Below, piece by piece: positions 45,648-53,836 of a DNA stretch of 64,000 nucleotides (its first letter is position 1; every line of letters begins with the position of its first letter). The translations under genes and the position numbers were made by a program. Origin of the DNA: Bacteroides clarus YIT 12056 (lineage in GTDB: Bacteria; Bacteroidota; Bacteroidia; Bacteroidales; Bacteroidaceae); NCBI RefSeq assembly GCF_900129655.1, contig NZ_FQWK01000002.1, positions 186,001 through 250,000 on the forward strand, read 5' to 3'. The notes under the pieces were generated by a model. That model was not told where the DNA came from. It worked only from the letters and a program-made list of their open reading frames with translations, and did no database searches.

Positions 45648-46475
45648 TCAGGAATTCTCTTTGATATATGCCAAAGCCGCTCCGATAGCCGTACGATATT
45701 CCGCATAAGGCGGGATATGAAACCGGACATGGTAGATGCTTTCCATTTTCGGGAACACTTCCCTGCATTGCGGCAGTTGGGTAAGGTTGCCTATCAATAC
45801 AAAATCCTTCACCGGACTGTTCAAAGCGGAAAGGACAGCCGCACCGCCTATGGTTTGAAGCACGGTATAGATGATACCGCAGGCTATATCTTCCTGCGAA
45901 GCGTTACTGTCGGCTTTTCCGAACAATGAGGCAGTGGCGGACACGGGTAAATCGGGCAATGCGTTGTTACAGATGTCACCGATTTGCAGATTGACACGGG
46001 TCACATCGCCTTTTGCAGCCAAATCGGCCACTTGATGAATATCGTGCGTCTTGAGCAACAGGCGTGAAAGCCCTTGCAAAGTCCCACCGCCAATACCCAT
46101 ACCACCGATATGCTGGATTTCATCTCCGTTGATTTTCACAAAAGATGTACCCGTACCCATACTGACAACAATCAACCGGTCTATATCCGTAGCATGGCGC
46201 GCACCCAGCCCGTTGGCTATGAACTCATCCGTCTTACGCGTAGGAAGTCCGTAAAGCGGGCTGTCCACAAAGGCGCTGCCCACACCGGTCAGCATCACCT
46301 GTTCCACATCGGACAGCCGGATTCCATTATCATAAATATACTTACCGAATGCGCCAAACAGGGAAGTCACCGGATCGGTCGCCGTTATGAACATCGGAGA
46401 CTGTATCTTTCCTTTATTGATTCCAACGATTTTAGTGGTACTTCCACCTACGTCTATGCCTATTACGATTCCCAT
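45648..46475 (-). CDS. coaW: Type II pantothenate kinase
   Basis: A 275-residue enzyme related to eukaryotic and staphylococcal pantothenate kinases. I chose the ATG at 46473-46475 (Met-Gly-Ile-Val-Ile-Gly); the frame runs 59 codons further upstream through the promoter. Features are the phosphate-binding Gly-Ile-Asp-Val-Gly-Gly-Ser-Thr-Thr-Lys, the candidate catalytic Glu in Thr-Asp-Glu-Phe-Ile-Ala-Asn, and the Val-Ser-Met-Gly-Thr-Gly-Thr-Ser and Gly-Ile-Gly-Gly-Gly-Thr motifs. With CoaX at 16263 this gives two non-homologous kinases for the same CoA step. Type II enzymes differ in feedback by CoA, so the roles may differ. Confidence 0.9.
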   Translation of the reverse strand: MGIVIGIDVGGSTTKIVGINKGKIQSPMFITATDPVTSLFGAFGKYIYDNGIRLSDVEQVMLTGVGSAFVDSPLYGLPTRKTDEFIANGLGARHATDIDRLIVVSMGTGTSFVKINGDEIQHIGGMGIGGGTLQGLSRLLLKTHDIHQVADLAAKGDVTRVNLQIGDICNNALPDLPVSATASLFGKADSNASQEDIACGIIYTVLQTIGGAAVLSALNSPVKDFVLIGNLTQLPQCREVFPKMESIYHVRFHIPPYAEYRTAIGAALAYIKENS

Positions 46476-46493
46476 AGTCTTAAAATTTTGCGA

Positions 46494-46501
46494 CAAAGAT
46501 A
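46494..46501 (-). promoter_or_regulatory. -7 promoter element for coaW
   Basis: Minus-strand TATCTTTG followed by TCGC, a full match, 18 bases before the chosen coaW ATG. Confidence 0.65.
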
Positions 46502-46533
46502 AAGCATAAATTCCTATAATCTTCCATTCCGGC

Positions 46534-48831
46534 TTACCTATTGAACAACTCAAACGTAAACTTGACGCCCACTTCCTGATATTTCCAATTTGCAAAGCTC
46601 GTAAAAACACCAAAATCGAAAATATGCGTACCGATGCCATATCCCACTTCAAGATAAGGATTCAAATGAGGAACGACCAAAGCATTCAGGTACAAACGCT
46701 CATTCAGCACATATTGAGTATATTTCTTCAGGTGGCGAAGTAACAGAAAAGGAGCTTCGTACGTAAAATGCCCGCGGATGTACTTGCGGGACGAGTTATA
46801 CCAACGTCCGTCGAGCAACTGGAATACTCCGCCGATTTCATCATTCCAACCGACAGGAAGATTGGAACGTGCCAGATTGGCAAAATCCACAAAATAGAGC
46901 TCTTTCTGATTCGTAAAAGCTCCCCAGCCGAACCGGTAATAAATATCGCGCATCAACCCCAACGGAATATTGTGCTGGAAATCCACTTCAATACGTTCGT
47001 ACTTTCCGGTACTGTTCATAATTCCGCTGATGCCGCGCTCCCAGTCTACCGAGACAGTCGGATATTTGGAATGAAGATTGATTTTACGGTCACCGCTCAT
47101 ATAATAATATTGACCGGGAGTCCACGTTACACGTACACGAGGCGCGAAACTGTTATAACTGTGACGGAACTTCTTCAGAATCGAAGGGTCAAATCCCGGG
47201 TAAATCGATGTAGTACCTGCCGACATGACATTCGGAGTATTGGGATAGACAAGAACGAATCTGGAACGTTCCACTTCTGTACGTTTGTGCAAGGAAAGAC
47301 CTACATCCAAAGTCAAACCGTTAACAATCTCCCAGCTATGGCGTATATGCAAATACAAGTCCTTAAAATAGTCCAGGTGAATCTGGTCAAAATCAAAGAT
47401 GCTGTCGGGAATAGCTTTCAAATCATCCAGTACATCACTACTGTAAATACGATTACCATTACCTACACTGACGTGCAGGGCGGCGCGTTTGCGAGGCCAG
47501 TAATCGAAATCGGAGTTGACCGACCAATAGAACTCTTTCCGCTTGAAATTATAACCCAGCTTTGGAACTACACGCAACAGACGGTCACCCGCAAATAAAC
47601 GGTTGTATTTGAACTCCTGACGATACGAGAAACCATTGCTCTTACTATAACTCAACAACAAAGGATTGATAAGAGGTGAACAACGTACGCTTCCCATCTT
47701 GGCAAGGTCTACCGTATACCTGCTGACCAATGCATCTCCTATCTGCCCCCAGAACTCCAGCCGCCTGTTCTTGGGCTTCTTCTTATAGAGAAGCGTATCA
47801 CGACGCAAAAAGAAATCCTCGTATAACTTCTGCTCATGCGAAGTCAGCGGAATAGGCCGCAGTTTGTTGAAATAGGCTGTATCACGTTGATAGGCGTTGG
47901 TGTCTGTCAGCAGAGTATAGGACTCGGACAGGTCGTATTTACTCTTTGTCCGATTGCGTCCGGTTACGACAGCAGGATCTTTCTGATGAATATCTTTATA
48001 ATCGAGCACCGCCGTATAACTGCCGTCTATCACATTGCCGAGCAAACGAAAAGTGGCATCGACATTAAAATGCACAGGCAGAAACTCGTCCTCACTTCCC
48101 ACCTGCCCCATTTTTACCAGATTATTAAAGCGAAGCATTTCGGAACGGCCGGAAAAACGAATCTCCCGCACGCTCCACACGTTATCGCTGACAATCATAT
48201 AGCCACCCACAAGTTGGAAGCTCTTGCTCTTCGGCATAAACCGGATACGGAACTCCCGATTATGCACTTCGCCCATTATGGAATCTACATAGTAAGTATA
48301 GAATTTCTTCGCATTGGAAGCCAATGGAGACAGCAACTTATCATATAATAAAGTGGAGGAATAAATATTTATGTGGAAATATTCGAGCAAACGACCGTCC
48401 AGCTCCCAAAGTTCGGAAGAAGTTCCCACACTGGCTGTCACTTTCTGGTCGTAAATATCGGGAGCGGTATAATGCAGTTCGCTGTATGTTTCCATCATAT
48501 ACTCCCGCACCCCTTTCTTCATACGAAACATGGAAGGGATAAAACGGAGCAAATGATTCTTCTTACGGATGTTTGCCCATCCTTTTATATAGAGTTCCGC
48601 CTTATACTCATCGACAATACGTTCATAAAAAGGCGCAAAAAAGATAACCTTGTCCATAATGGAATCCGCGTAAGCCCTCTGTCCCGCATACGATTTGGGA
48701 ACAGCCGTAGCACCCGCCTTCTGCAAGCTTGCACACAGGAAACAGGCTCCTATCCATATGCATATAAAATGTTTCAACCGCAATATCTTTTTATATGGGA
48801 ACAAATATAGAAAAAAAGTAATAACTTCCAT
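46534..48831 (-). CDS. DUF5686 family outer-membrane protein
   Basis: A 765-residue protein from the chosen ATG at 48831; a start 25 codons upstream is possible. A hydrophobic segment (about residues 20-37) serves as signal or anchor. The family, DUF5686, combines an N-terminal region with Tyr-x-Ala-Glu-Leu-Tyr-Ile-Lys-Gly (about 75-90) and a large C-terminal beta-barrel with alternating aromatic strands ending Lys-Phe-Thr-Phe-Glu-Leu-Phe-Asn-Arg. It is probably a surface protein in the outer membrane; function unknown. The tandem palindromes upstream lie between it and the divergent glnN, so either gene might use them. Confidence 0.8.
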   Translation of the reverse strand: MEVITFFLYLFPYKKILRLKHFICIWIGACFLCASLQKAGATAVPKSYAGQRAYADSIMDKVIFFAPFYERIVDEYKAELYIKGWANIRKKNHLLRFIPSMFRMKKGVREYMMETYSELHYTAPDIYDQKVTASVGTSSELWELDGRLLEYFHINIYSSTLLYDKLLSPLASNAKKFYTYYVDSIMGEVHNREFRIRFMPKSKSFQLVGGYMIVSDNVWSVREIRFSGRSEMLRFNNLVKMGQVGSEDEFLPVHFNVDATFRLLGNVIDGSYTAVLDYKDIHQKDPAVVTGRNRTKSKYDLSESYTLLTDTNAYQRDTAYFNKLRPIPLTSHEQKLYEDFFLRRDTLLYKKKPKNRRLEFWGQIGDALVSRYTVDLAKMGSVRCSPLINPLLLSYSKSNGFSYRQEFKYNRLFAGDRLLRVVPKLGYNFKRKEFYWSVNSDFDYWPRKRAALHVSVGNGNRIYSSDVLDDLKAIPDSIFDFDQIHLDYFKDLYLHIRHSWEIVNGLTLDVGLSLHKRTEVERSRFVLVYPNTPNVMSAGTTSIYPGFDPSILKKFRHSYNSFAPRVRVTWTPGQYYYMSGDRKINLHSKYPTVSVDWERGISGIMNSTGKYERIEVDFQHNIPLGLMRDIYYRFGWGAFTNQKELYFVDFANLARSNLPVGWNDEIGGVFQLLDGRWYNSSRKYIRGHFTYEAPFLLLRHLKKYTQYVLNERLYLNALVVPHLNPYLEVGYGIGTHIFDFGVFTSFANWKYQEVGVKFTFELFNR

Positions 48832-48883
48832 CTTTATTCCATTTTCATTTTCCGGGACCGCCATTTCTTTAGAAATGCATATT

Positions 48884-48985
48884 TTCAAGATTACCCCTCT
48901 TTTCAAGGGGGTACATCTCCAAAAAACATATAAAAATTCAAGATTACCCCCTTTTAAATAGGGGGTAATTCAGAAAAAACATATA
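48884..48985. promoter_or_regulatory. Twin repeat with palindromes upstream of glnN
   Basis: Two imperfect direct copies (48884-48931 and 48937-48985) share TTCAAGATTACCCC at the left and AAAAAACATATA at the right. Each contains a palindrome. Copy 1 has TACCCC/GGGGTA at 48892-48913. Copy 2 has perfect nine-base arms ATTACCCCC (48943-48951) and GGGGGTAAT (48961-48969). Centres are about 53 bases apart, five helical turns. Copy 2 covers the -33 region of the glnN promoter, as an operator would. Confidence 0.7.
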
Positions 48986-48991
48986 ATTTTG
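48984..48991 (+). promoter_or_regulatory. -7 promoter element for glnN
   Basis: TAATTTTG followed by CGCCC, a full TAnnTTTG match, 31 bases before the glnN ATG. Confidence 0.7.
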
Positions 48992-49022
48992 CGCCCAACA
49001 ATCAATAAAAGAAGAGACAAGT

Positions 49023-51212
49023 ATGTCAAAAATGAGATTTTTTGCTTTGCAAGAGCTCGCCAATCGTCGTCCTCTTGAAGTTATTACTCCTTCAAACAAG
49101 TTGTCCGATTACTACGGCAGCCATGTTTTTGACCGTAAAAAGATGCAGGAATACCTGCCTAAAGAAGCTTATAAAGCTGTAACAGACGCTATCGAAAAAG
49201 GAACTCCCATTAATCGGGAAATGGCCGATTTAATAGCCAACGGTATGAAAAGCTGGGCTAAATCCCTGAACGTCACCCACTACACTCATTGGTTCCAACC
49301 CCTGACAGACGGTACAGCCGAAAAGCATGACGGCTTCATCGAATTCGGAGAAGACGGAGATGTTATTGAACGTTTTTCCGGAAAGCTGCTCATCCAGCAG
49401 GAACCGGACGCTTCTTCTTTCCCCAACGGCGGTATCCGCAACACATTCGAAGCGCGCGGATATACGGCATGGGACGTTTCTTCACCGGCTTTCGTCGTGG
49501 AAACTACGCTCTGCATCCCAACAATCTTCATTTCCTATACAGGTGAGGCGTTGGATTATAAAACTCCTTTGCTCAAAGCACTCGCTGCGGTGGATAAAGC
49601 CGCGACGGATGTCTGCCAGCTTTTCGATAAAAACATAACACGCGTATATACCAATTTAGGCTGGGAACAGGAATACTTCCTCGTTGATTCTGCCCTCTAT
49701 AACGCACGCCCCGACTTATGCCTGACAGGGCGTACATTGATGGGACACTCTTCCGCTAAAGACCAACAGTTGGAAGACCACTATTTCGGTTCCATTCCAC
49801 CGCGTGTTACGGCCTTTATGAAAGAGTTGGAAATTGAGTGCCACAAACTGGGCATTCCCGTAAAGACGCGCCACAACGAAGTAGCTCCCAACCAATTTGA
49901 ACTGGCTCCCATCTTTGAGAACGCCAATCTTGCCAACGATCACAACCAACTGGTTATGGATTTGATGAAACGCATTGCACGCAAACACAACTTTGCCGTG
50001 CTGCTGCATGAAAAGCCATACAGCGGCGTGAACGGTTCGGGTAAACACAACAACTGGTCGCTCTGCACCGATACGGGGATAAATCTTTTTGCTCCGGGAA
50101 AAAATCCGAAAGGTAATATGCTATTTCTCACATTCCTTGTGAATGTACTGATGATGGTATACAAGAATCAGGATTTGCTCCGCGCGTCCATTGCAAGCGC
50201 CGGGAACAGCTACCGTTTAGGCGCCAATGAAGCTCCTCCTGCTATTTTATCCATATTCTTGGGCAAGCAGTTATCTTCCATCCTCGATGAGATAGCCCGC
50301 CAGGTAAGCAACAGTAAGATGACAGCCGAGGAAAAGACTACTTTAAAGCTGGGTATCGGACGTATCCCTGAGATTCTATTAGATACGACAGACCGTAACC
50401 GCACCTCTCCTTTCGCTTTCACGGGTAATCGTTTTGAATTCCGTGCTGCCGGCTCGTCGGCCAACTGCGCCGCTGCCATGATTGCCATAAATGCAGCAAT
50501 GGCCAATCAGCTGAACGAATTCAAAGTATCCATTGAAAAACTCATGGAAGAAGGAGTTGGCAAAGACGAAGCTATTTTCCGTATTTTGAAAGAAACAATC
50601 ATTGCTTCGGAACCCATTCGTTTTGAGGGAGACGGCTATTCCGAACAATGGAAACAGGAAGCCGCCAACCGCGGACTGACTAATATCTGCCATGTACCGG
50701 AAGCCTTAATGCGTTATATGGACGATCAGGCTCGTTCCGTACTCATCGGCGAACGTATCTTCAACGAAACAGAACTTGCCTGCCGCCTTGAAGTAGAGTT
50801 AGAGAAGTACACGATGAAAGTACAGATTGAAAGCCGTGTCTTGGGTGACCTTGCCATTAATCACATCGTACCGACTGCCGTTATTTATCAAAACCGCTTG
50901 CTGGAAAACTTACGAGGACTGCGCGAAACTTTCACTCCGGAAGAGTATGAAGTACTTAGTGCCGACCGCAAGGAACTGATACGTGAAATTTCCCACCGTG
51001 TAACCGCTATCAAAATGCAGGTACGTGAGATGACGGAAGCCCGTAAAGTTGCCAACCACATGGATAATTACAAAGACAAAGCCTTTGCATACGAAGAAAC
51101 TGTACGTCCTTATCTGGAAAGTATCCGTGAACATATCGATAATCTTGAAATGGAAATAGACGACGAGATATGGCCGTTACCCAAATATAGGGAACTGTTA
51201 TTCACTAAATGA
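49023..51212 (+). CDS. glnN: Glutamine synthetase type III
   Basis: A 729-residue GSIII, the large form found in Bacteroides and cyanobacteria, which makes glutamine from glutamate, ammonia and ATP. The catalytic motifs are recognisable: the Asn-Gly-Ser-Gly-Lys-His-Asn-Asn-Trp-Ser block, Arg-His-Asn-Glu-Val-Ala-Pro-Asn-Gln-Phe-Glu, and the Glu-Phe-Arg-Ala-Ala-Gly-Ser-Ser-Ala-Asn region. The C-terminal 150 residues are a GSIII-specific helical extension. Nitrogen control is expected; the twin palindromes overlapping the promoter are candidate sites. A Crp-family regulator follows 208 bases downstream. Confidence 0.97.
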   Translation: MSKMRFFALQELANRRPLEVITPSNKLSDYYGSHVFDRKKMQEYLPKEAYKAVTDAIEKGTPINREMADLIANGMKSWAKSLNVTHYTHWFQPLTDGTAEKHDGFIEFGEDGDVIERFSGKLLIQQEPDASSFPNGGIRNTFEARGYTAWDVSSPAFVVETTLCIPTIFISYTGEALDYKTPLLKALAAVDKAATDVCQLFDKNITRVYTNLGWEQEYFLVDSALYNARPDLCLTGRTLMGHSSAKDQQLEDHYFGSIPPRVTAFMKELEIECHKLGIPVKTRHNEVAPNQFELAPIFENANLANDHNQLVMDLMKRIARKHNFAVLLHEKPYSGVNGSGKHNNWSLCTDTGINLFAPGKNPKGNMLFLTFLVNVLMMVYKNQDLLRASIASAGNSYRLGANEAPPAILSIFLGKQLSSILDEIARQVSNSKMTAEEKTTLKLGIGRIPEILLDTTDRNRTSPFAFTGNRFEFRAAGSSANCAAAMIAINAAMANQLNEFKVSIEKLMEEGVGKDEAIFRILKETIIASEPIRFEGDGYSEQWKQEAANRGLTNICHVPEALMRYMDDQARSVLIGERIFNETELACRLEVELEKYTMKVQIESRVLGDLAINHIVPTAVIYQNRLLENLRGLRETFTPEEYEVLSADRKELIREISHRVTAIKMQVREMTEARKVANHMDNYKDKAFAYEETVRPYLESIREHIDNLEMEIDDEIWPLPKYRELLFTK

Positions 51213-51215
51213 TAA

Positions 51216-51304
51216 TTTAACGGCTTTGCCGTTAAATGAATTATAAATTATGAATGATGAATCAGCCGCACTGCTATGCCGAACGGCGATTCATCATTCA
51301 TAAT
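51216..51304 (+). terminator. Two hairpins after glnN
   Basis: First hairpin: TTTAACGGC (51216-51224) and GCCGTTAAA (51228-51236) with a three-base loop. Second: 17-bp perfect arms (51247-51263 and 51288-51304) made of iterated ATGAATGAT words, with an inner GCCG/CGGC stem. A third copy of the ATTCATAATTTATTA word lies at 51310-51325. No long T-run follows the first hairpin. Confidence 0.6.
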
Positions 51305-51350
51305 CCACTATTCATAATTTATTATTCCTCCCCTCTTTCTTGCACTTTTT

Positions 51351-51366
51351 TGATACAAATGTGTCA
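51351..51366 (+). promoter_or_regulatory. Palindrome upstream of the Crp-family gene
   Basis: TGATACAAATGTGTCA is an imperfect TGA-N10-TCA palindrome resembling Crp/Fnr-type sites. It ends 18 bases before the -7 element, so it overlaps the -33 region. It may be an autoregulatory operator. Confidence 0.45.
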
Positions 51367-51384
51367 TTTTTAATTTTTTCTTTT

Positions 51385-51392
51385 TACATTTG
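51385..51392 (+). promoter_or_regulatory. -7 promoter element for the Crp-family gene
   Basis: TACATTTG followed by TGCTG, a full TAnnTTTG match, 29 bases before the ATG at 51421. Confidence 0.65.
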
Positions 51393-51420
51393 TGCTGTAC
51401 AACACAGTTTTGCAGCAGTT

Positions 51421-52122
51421 ATGGTAAAAGTAAATTTATCCGATATTAATGTTCCGGAGTTGATTCCCGATATATGGTCACCCCTGAATGAAGAACAGCG
51501 AGAGTTTCTCGCTAACCATTTTACGCTCCAGAATTATAAGAAAAACGAGATTATCCATTGTGAGGGCGAGACACCCACTTGCTTGATGTGTCTGTTGAAC
51601 GGGAAAGTCAAGATTTATAAAGACGGTGTAGGTGGAAGAAGCCAAATTATCCGCATGATTAAACCCACCGAATACTTTGGATATCGTCCCTACTTCGCAA
51701 AAGCGGATTATGTAACCGCAGCTTGCGCATTCGAACCTTCATTAGTATGTCTGATACCCATGACCGCCATTATGACATTGCTATCACAAAACAACGAACT
51801 GGCAATGTTCTTCATCAGACAATTATCTATCGACCTCGGTATCGCTGATGAGCGTACTGTGAACCTCACCCAAAAACATATTCGCGGCCGTTTGGCAGAA
51901 TCACTTATTTTCTTGAAAGAAAGTTACGGCTTGGAAGAGGACGGTTCTACTTTGAGTATCTACCTGTCCCGTGAAGATTTAGCCAACCTTTCCAACATGA
52001 CAACATCCAATGCCATCCGTACCCTCTCACAATTCGCCACGGAACGCCTAATCACCATTGACGGAAGAAAAATCAAAATTATCGATGAAGAGAAGTTGAA
52101 GAAGATAAGTAAAATAGGGTGA
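51421..52122 (+). CDS. Crp/Fnr-family transcription regulator
   Basis: A 233-residue regulator. I chose the ATG at 51421 (Met-Val-Lys-Val-Asn) because upstream in-frame codons overlap the promoter. An N-terminal cyclic-nucleotide-binding-like fold (about 25-145) contains Glu-Ile-Ile-His-Cys-Glu-Gly-Glu and a Gly-Gly-Arg-Ser-Gln segment. A C-terminal Crp-type helix-turn-helix (about 180-225) reads Leu-Ser-Arg-Glu-Asp-Leu-Ala-Asn-Leu-Ser-Asn-Met-Thr-Thr-Ser-Asn-Ala-Ile-Arg-Thr-Leu. No FNR-type cysteine cluster is seen at the N-terminus. The ligand is unknown. Confidence 0.9.
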   Translation: MVKVNLSDINVPELIPDIWSPLNEEQREFLANHFTLQNYKKNEIIHCEGETPTCLMCLLNGKVKIYKDGVGGRSQIIRMIKPTEYFGYRPYFAKADYVTAACAFEPSLVCLIPMTAIMTLLSQNNELAMFFIRQLSIDLGIADERTVNLTQKHIRGRLAESLIFLKESYGLEEDGSTLSIYLSREDLANLSNMTTSNAIRTLSQFATERLITIDGRKIKIIDEEKLKKISKIG

Positions 52123-52125
52123 GGA

Positions 52126-52219
52126 AATTGAGAATTAAGAATTAAAAAATAGGCTGCGCGGTATTTGTTATATAACATTTATACCGCGCAGCCTATTTTT
52201 TAATTCTTAATTCTCAATT
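52126..52219. terminator. Perfect 39-bp inverted repeat between Crp gene and trxB
   Basis: Arms 52126-52164 and 52181-52219 match perfectly, with a 16-base loop that is itself partly palindromic (TGTTATATAACA). The hairpin fills almost the whole gap, starting three bases after the Crp-gene stop and ending one base before the trxB stop. It should terminate both converging transcripts. The outer part consists of iterated AATTAAGAATT words. Confidence 0.9.
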
Positions 52220-52220
52220 C

Positions 52221-53156
52221 TCAATTTAACAAGAATCTTTCCGCCTCAATCGCTGCCATACATCCTGTAGCTGCTGCTGTGATAGCTTGACGATAATGAG
52301 GATCGGCAACATCTCCTGCAGCAAATACACCGGGAACTTTTGTACGGGGAGTACCGGGCTCTGTCAGGATATACCCTGTTTCGTCCGTATCGACATAAGG
52401 CTTGAATATATCAGAATTAGGTTTATGACCGATAGCCAGGAAGAAACCGTCAATAGCCAAATCATAGCGTTGTTCATCCGATTCACCCATACGTTTTACC
52501 AAATGTACGCCTTCTACACCATTGTCTCCGTACAATCCTACCGCATTGTGTTCAAACAATACTTCAATTTTCTCATTGTTCATTACACGTTCCTGCATAA
52601 TCTTAGAAGCACGTAAGAATGGCTTACGGACAATCAAATATACTTTACTTGCCAAACCGGCCAGATAAGAAGCTTCCTCGCAAGCCGTATCACCACCACC
52701 GACTACCGCTACAACTTTCTTGCGATAGAAGAAACCGTCACAAGTAGCGCAAGCACTGACACCCATGCCTGCATACTTCTTTTCATCTTCCAGTCCTAAA
52801 TATTTAGCGGCGGCTCCGGTTGCAATAATAATAGTTTGCGCTTCAATAACCTTTTCTTCATCAATGGTTATCTTATATGGGGATTTACTCAAATCGGCAG
52901 CCGTAGCCACACCGAAACGCAAGTCTGCACCGAAACGTTCAGCCTGCTTGCGCAAATCCTCCATCATCTGTGTACCGCTGATACCTTCCGGATATCCGGG
53001 AAAATTCTCGATATCGGTGGTGGTAGTCAATTGTCCACCGGGCTGCAAGCCTTCATAAAGCACCGGAGAAAGATTGGCGCGTGCAGCATAAATAGCTGCG
53101 GTATATCCGGCAGGGCCGGAACCTATTATTAAACACTTTACTTTTTCTGTTTCCAT
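52221..53156 (-). CDS. trxB: Thioredoxin reductase
   Basis: A 311-residue FAD/NADPH enzyme that reduces thioredoxin. The FAD site is Gly-Ser-Gly-Pro-Ala-Gly, the redox motif Cys-Ala-Thr-Cys (in Ser-Ala-Cys-Ala-Thr-Cys-Asp-Gly), and the NADPH site Gly-Gly-Gly-Asp-Thr-Ala. The C-terminal Gly-Asp-Val-Ala-Asp-Pro-His-Tyr-Arg-Gln closes the FAD domain. It is downstream of lolA-like and ftsK on the same strand with short gaps, so the three probably share a transcript. It ends at the large hairpin. Confidence 0.97.
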   Translation of the reverse strand: METEKVKCLIIGSGPAGYTAAIYAARANLSPVLYEGLQPGGQLTTTTDIENFPGYPEGISGTQMMEDLRKQAERFGADLRFGVATAADLSKSPYKITIDEEKVIEAQTIIIATGAAAKYLGLEDEKKYAGMGVSACATCDGFFYRKKVVAVVGGGDTACEEASYLAGLASKVYLIVRKPFLRASKIMQERVMNNEKIEVLFEHNAVGLYGDNGVEGVHLVKRMGESDEQRYDLAIDGFFLAIGHKPNSDIFKPYVDTDETGYILTEPGTPRTKVPGVFAAGDVADPHYRQAITAAATGCMAAIEAERFLLN

Positions 53157-53183
53157 ATTATTCTTTTTATTAATTACACTTTA

Positions 53184-53816
53184 TCATCTTAAATCAACGA
53201 TCTCAGCAGTAGGATAAGCCTGCTTGTCAAACACAAAGAGGCTGTCGTCATAATTCTTACCTGTCTGATAAGAGTTTATAAACACTATTACCGCATCTTT
53301 ACTTCCTCGTTGAACCATACTAAGTTTTAAAGGGCGGAATGACCCTTTTTCTATATACAAGATAACACATTGCATATCTTGGCTGCGTTTGGTGGCAGTC
53401 ATTACCACTTTATAGGTCGTATCATCTGAGGCATTGCCTACTTTAACCACTTTCAGTTTATAATCCTGATTATAGAGCGACAACCATGAATAAGGATTAA
53501 TGCTCTGCAATTCTTCCGGCGCAGGTTCGGAAACATTCACTTCATCACTTGAAGCAAGATAACTCCATTGCGTACGTCCGTCAAACCATGTCGTCACGCC
53601 TTCTGTTTCCAAAAGAAACTTATCACCTTTCAAACGAATAGAACCATTAGAATTTCCTTCGGGCGCACGCACGGAGAAAGTGATTTTTATTCCCCCCTCT
53701 CTACGGAAAGCATCTGCCGCACGATCAAGTATGTCTCTGGCATCCGGCTGCTGCGCAACCATAGGAAAAGCCAGGCAGAGCACCCAAAAAGTAAATAAAA
53801 GACTTTTGATTTTCAT
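53184..53816 (-). CDS. LolA-like outer-membrane lipoprotein carrier
   Basis: A 210-residue periplasmic protein with signal peptide (cleavage near Pro-Met-Val-Ala-Gln). I chose the ATG at 53814-53816; the frame has a TTG three codons earlier. The LolA/LolB-like beta-sheet fold is suggested by Ala-Ala-Asp-Ala-Phe-Arg-Arg-Glu-Gly-Gly, the repeated beta strands with Gly-Asp-Lys-Phe-Leu-Leu-Glu, and Trp-Phe-Asp-Gly-Arg-Thr-Gln-Trp. LolA ferries lipoproteins from the inner to the outer membrane, matching the Lnb and lipoprotein-rich setting. It lies between ftsK and trxB. Substrate range is inferred from the family. Confidence 0.85.
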   Translation of the reverse strand: MKIKSLLFTFWVLCLAFPMVAQQPDARDILDRAADAFRREGGIKITFSVRAPEGNSNGSIRLKGDKFLLETEGVTTWFDGRTQWSYLASSDEVNVSEPAPEELQSINPYSWLSLYNQDYKLKVVKVGNASDDTTYKVVMTATKRSQDMQCVILYIEKGSFRPLKLSMVQRGSKDAVIVFINSYQTGKNYDDSLFVFDKQAYPTAEIVDLR

Positions 53817-53836
53817 GTAATTCAAACGTTGATTTA

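Noticed and set aside
46476..46652. N-terminal extension of coaW
   Set aside because: The extra codons overlap the promoter and the end of the DUF5686 gene, and lack homology to the kinase family.
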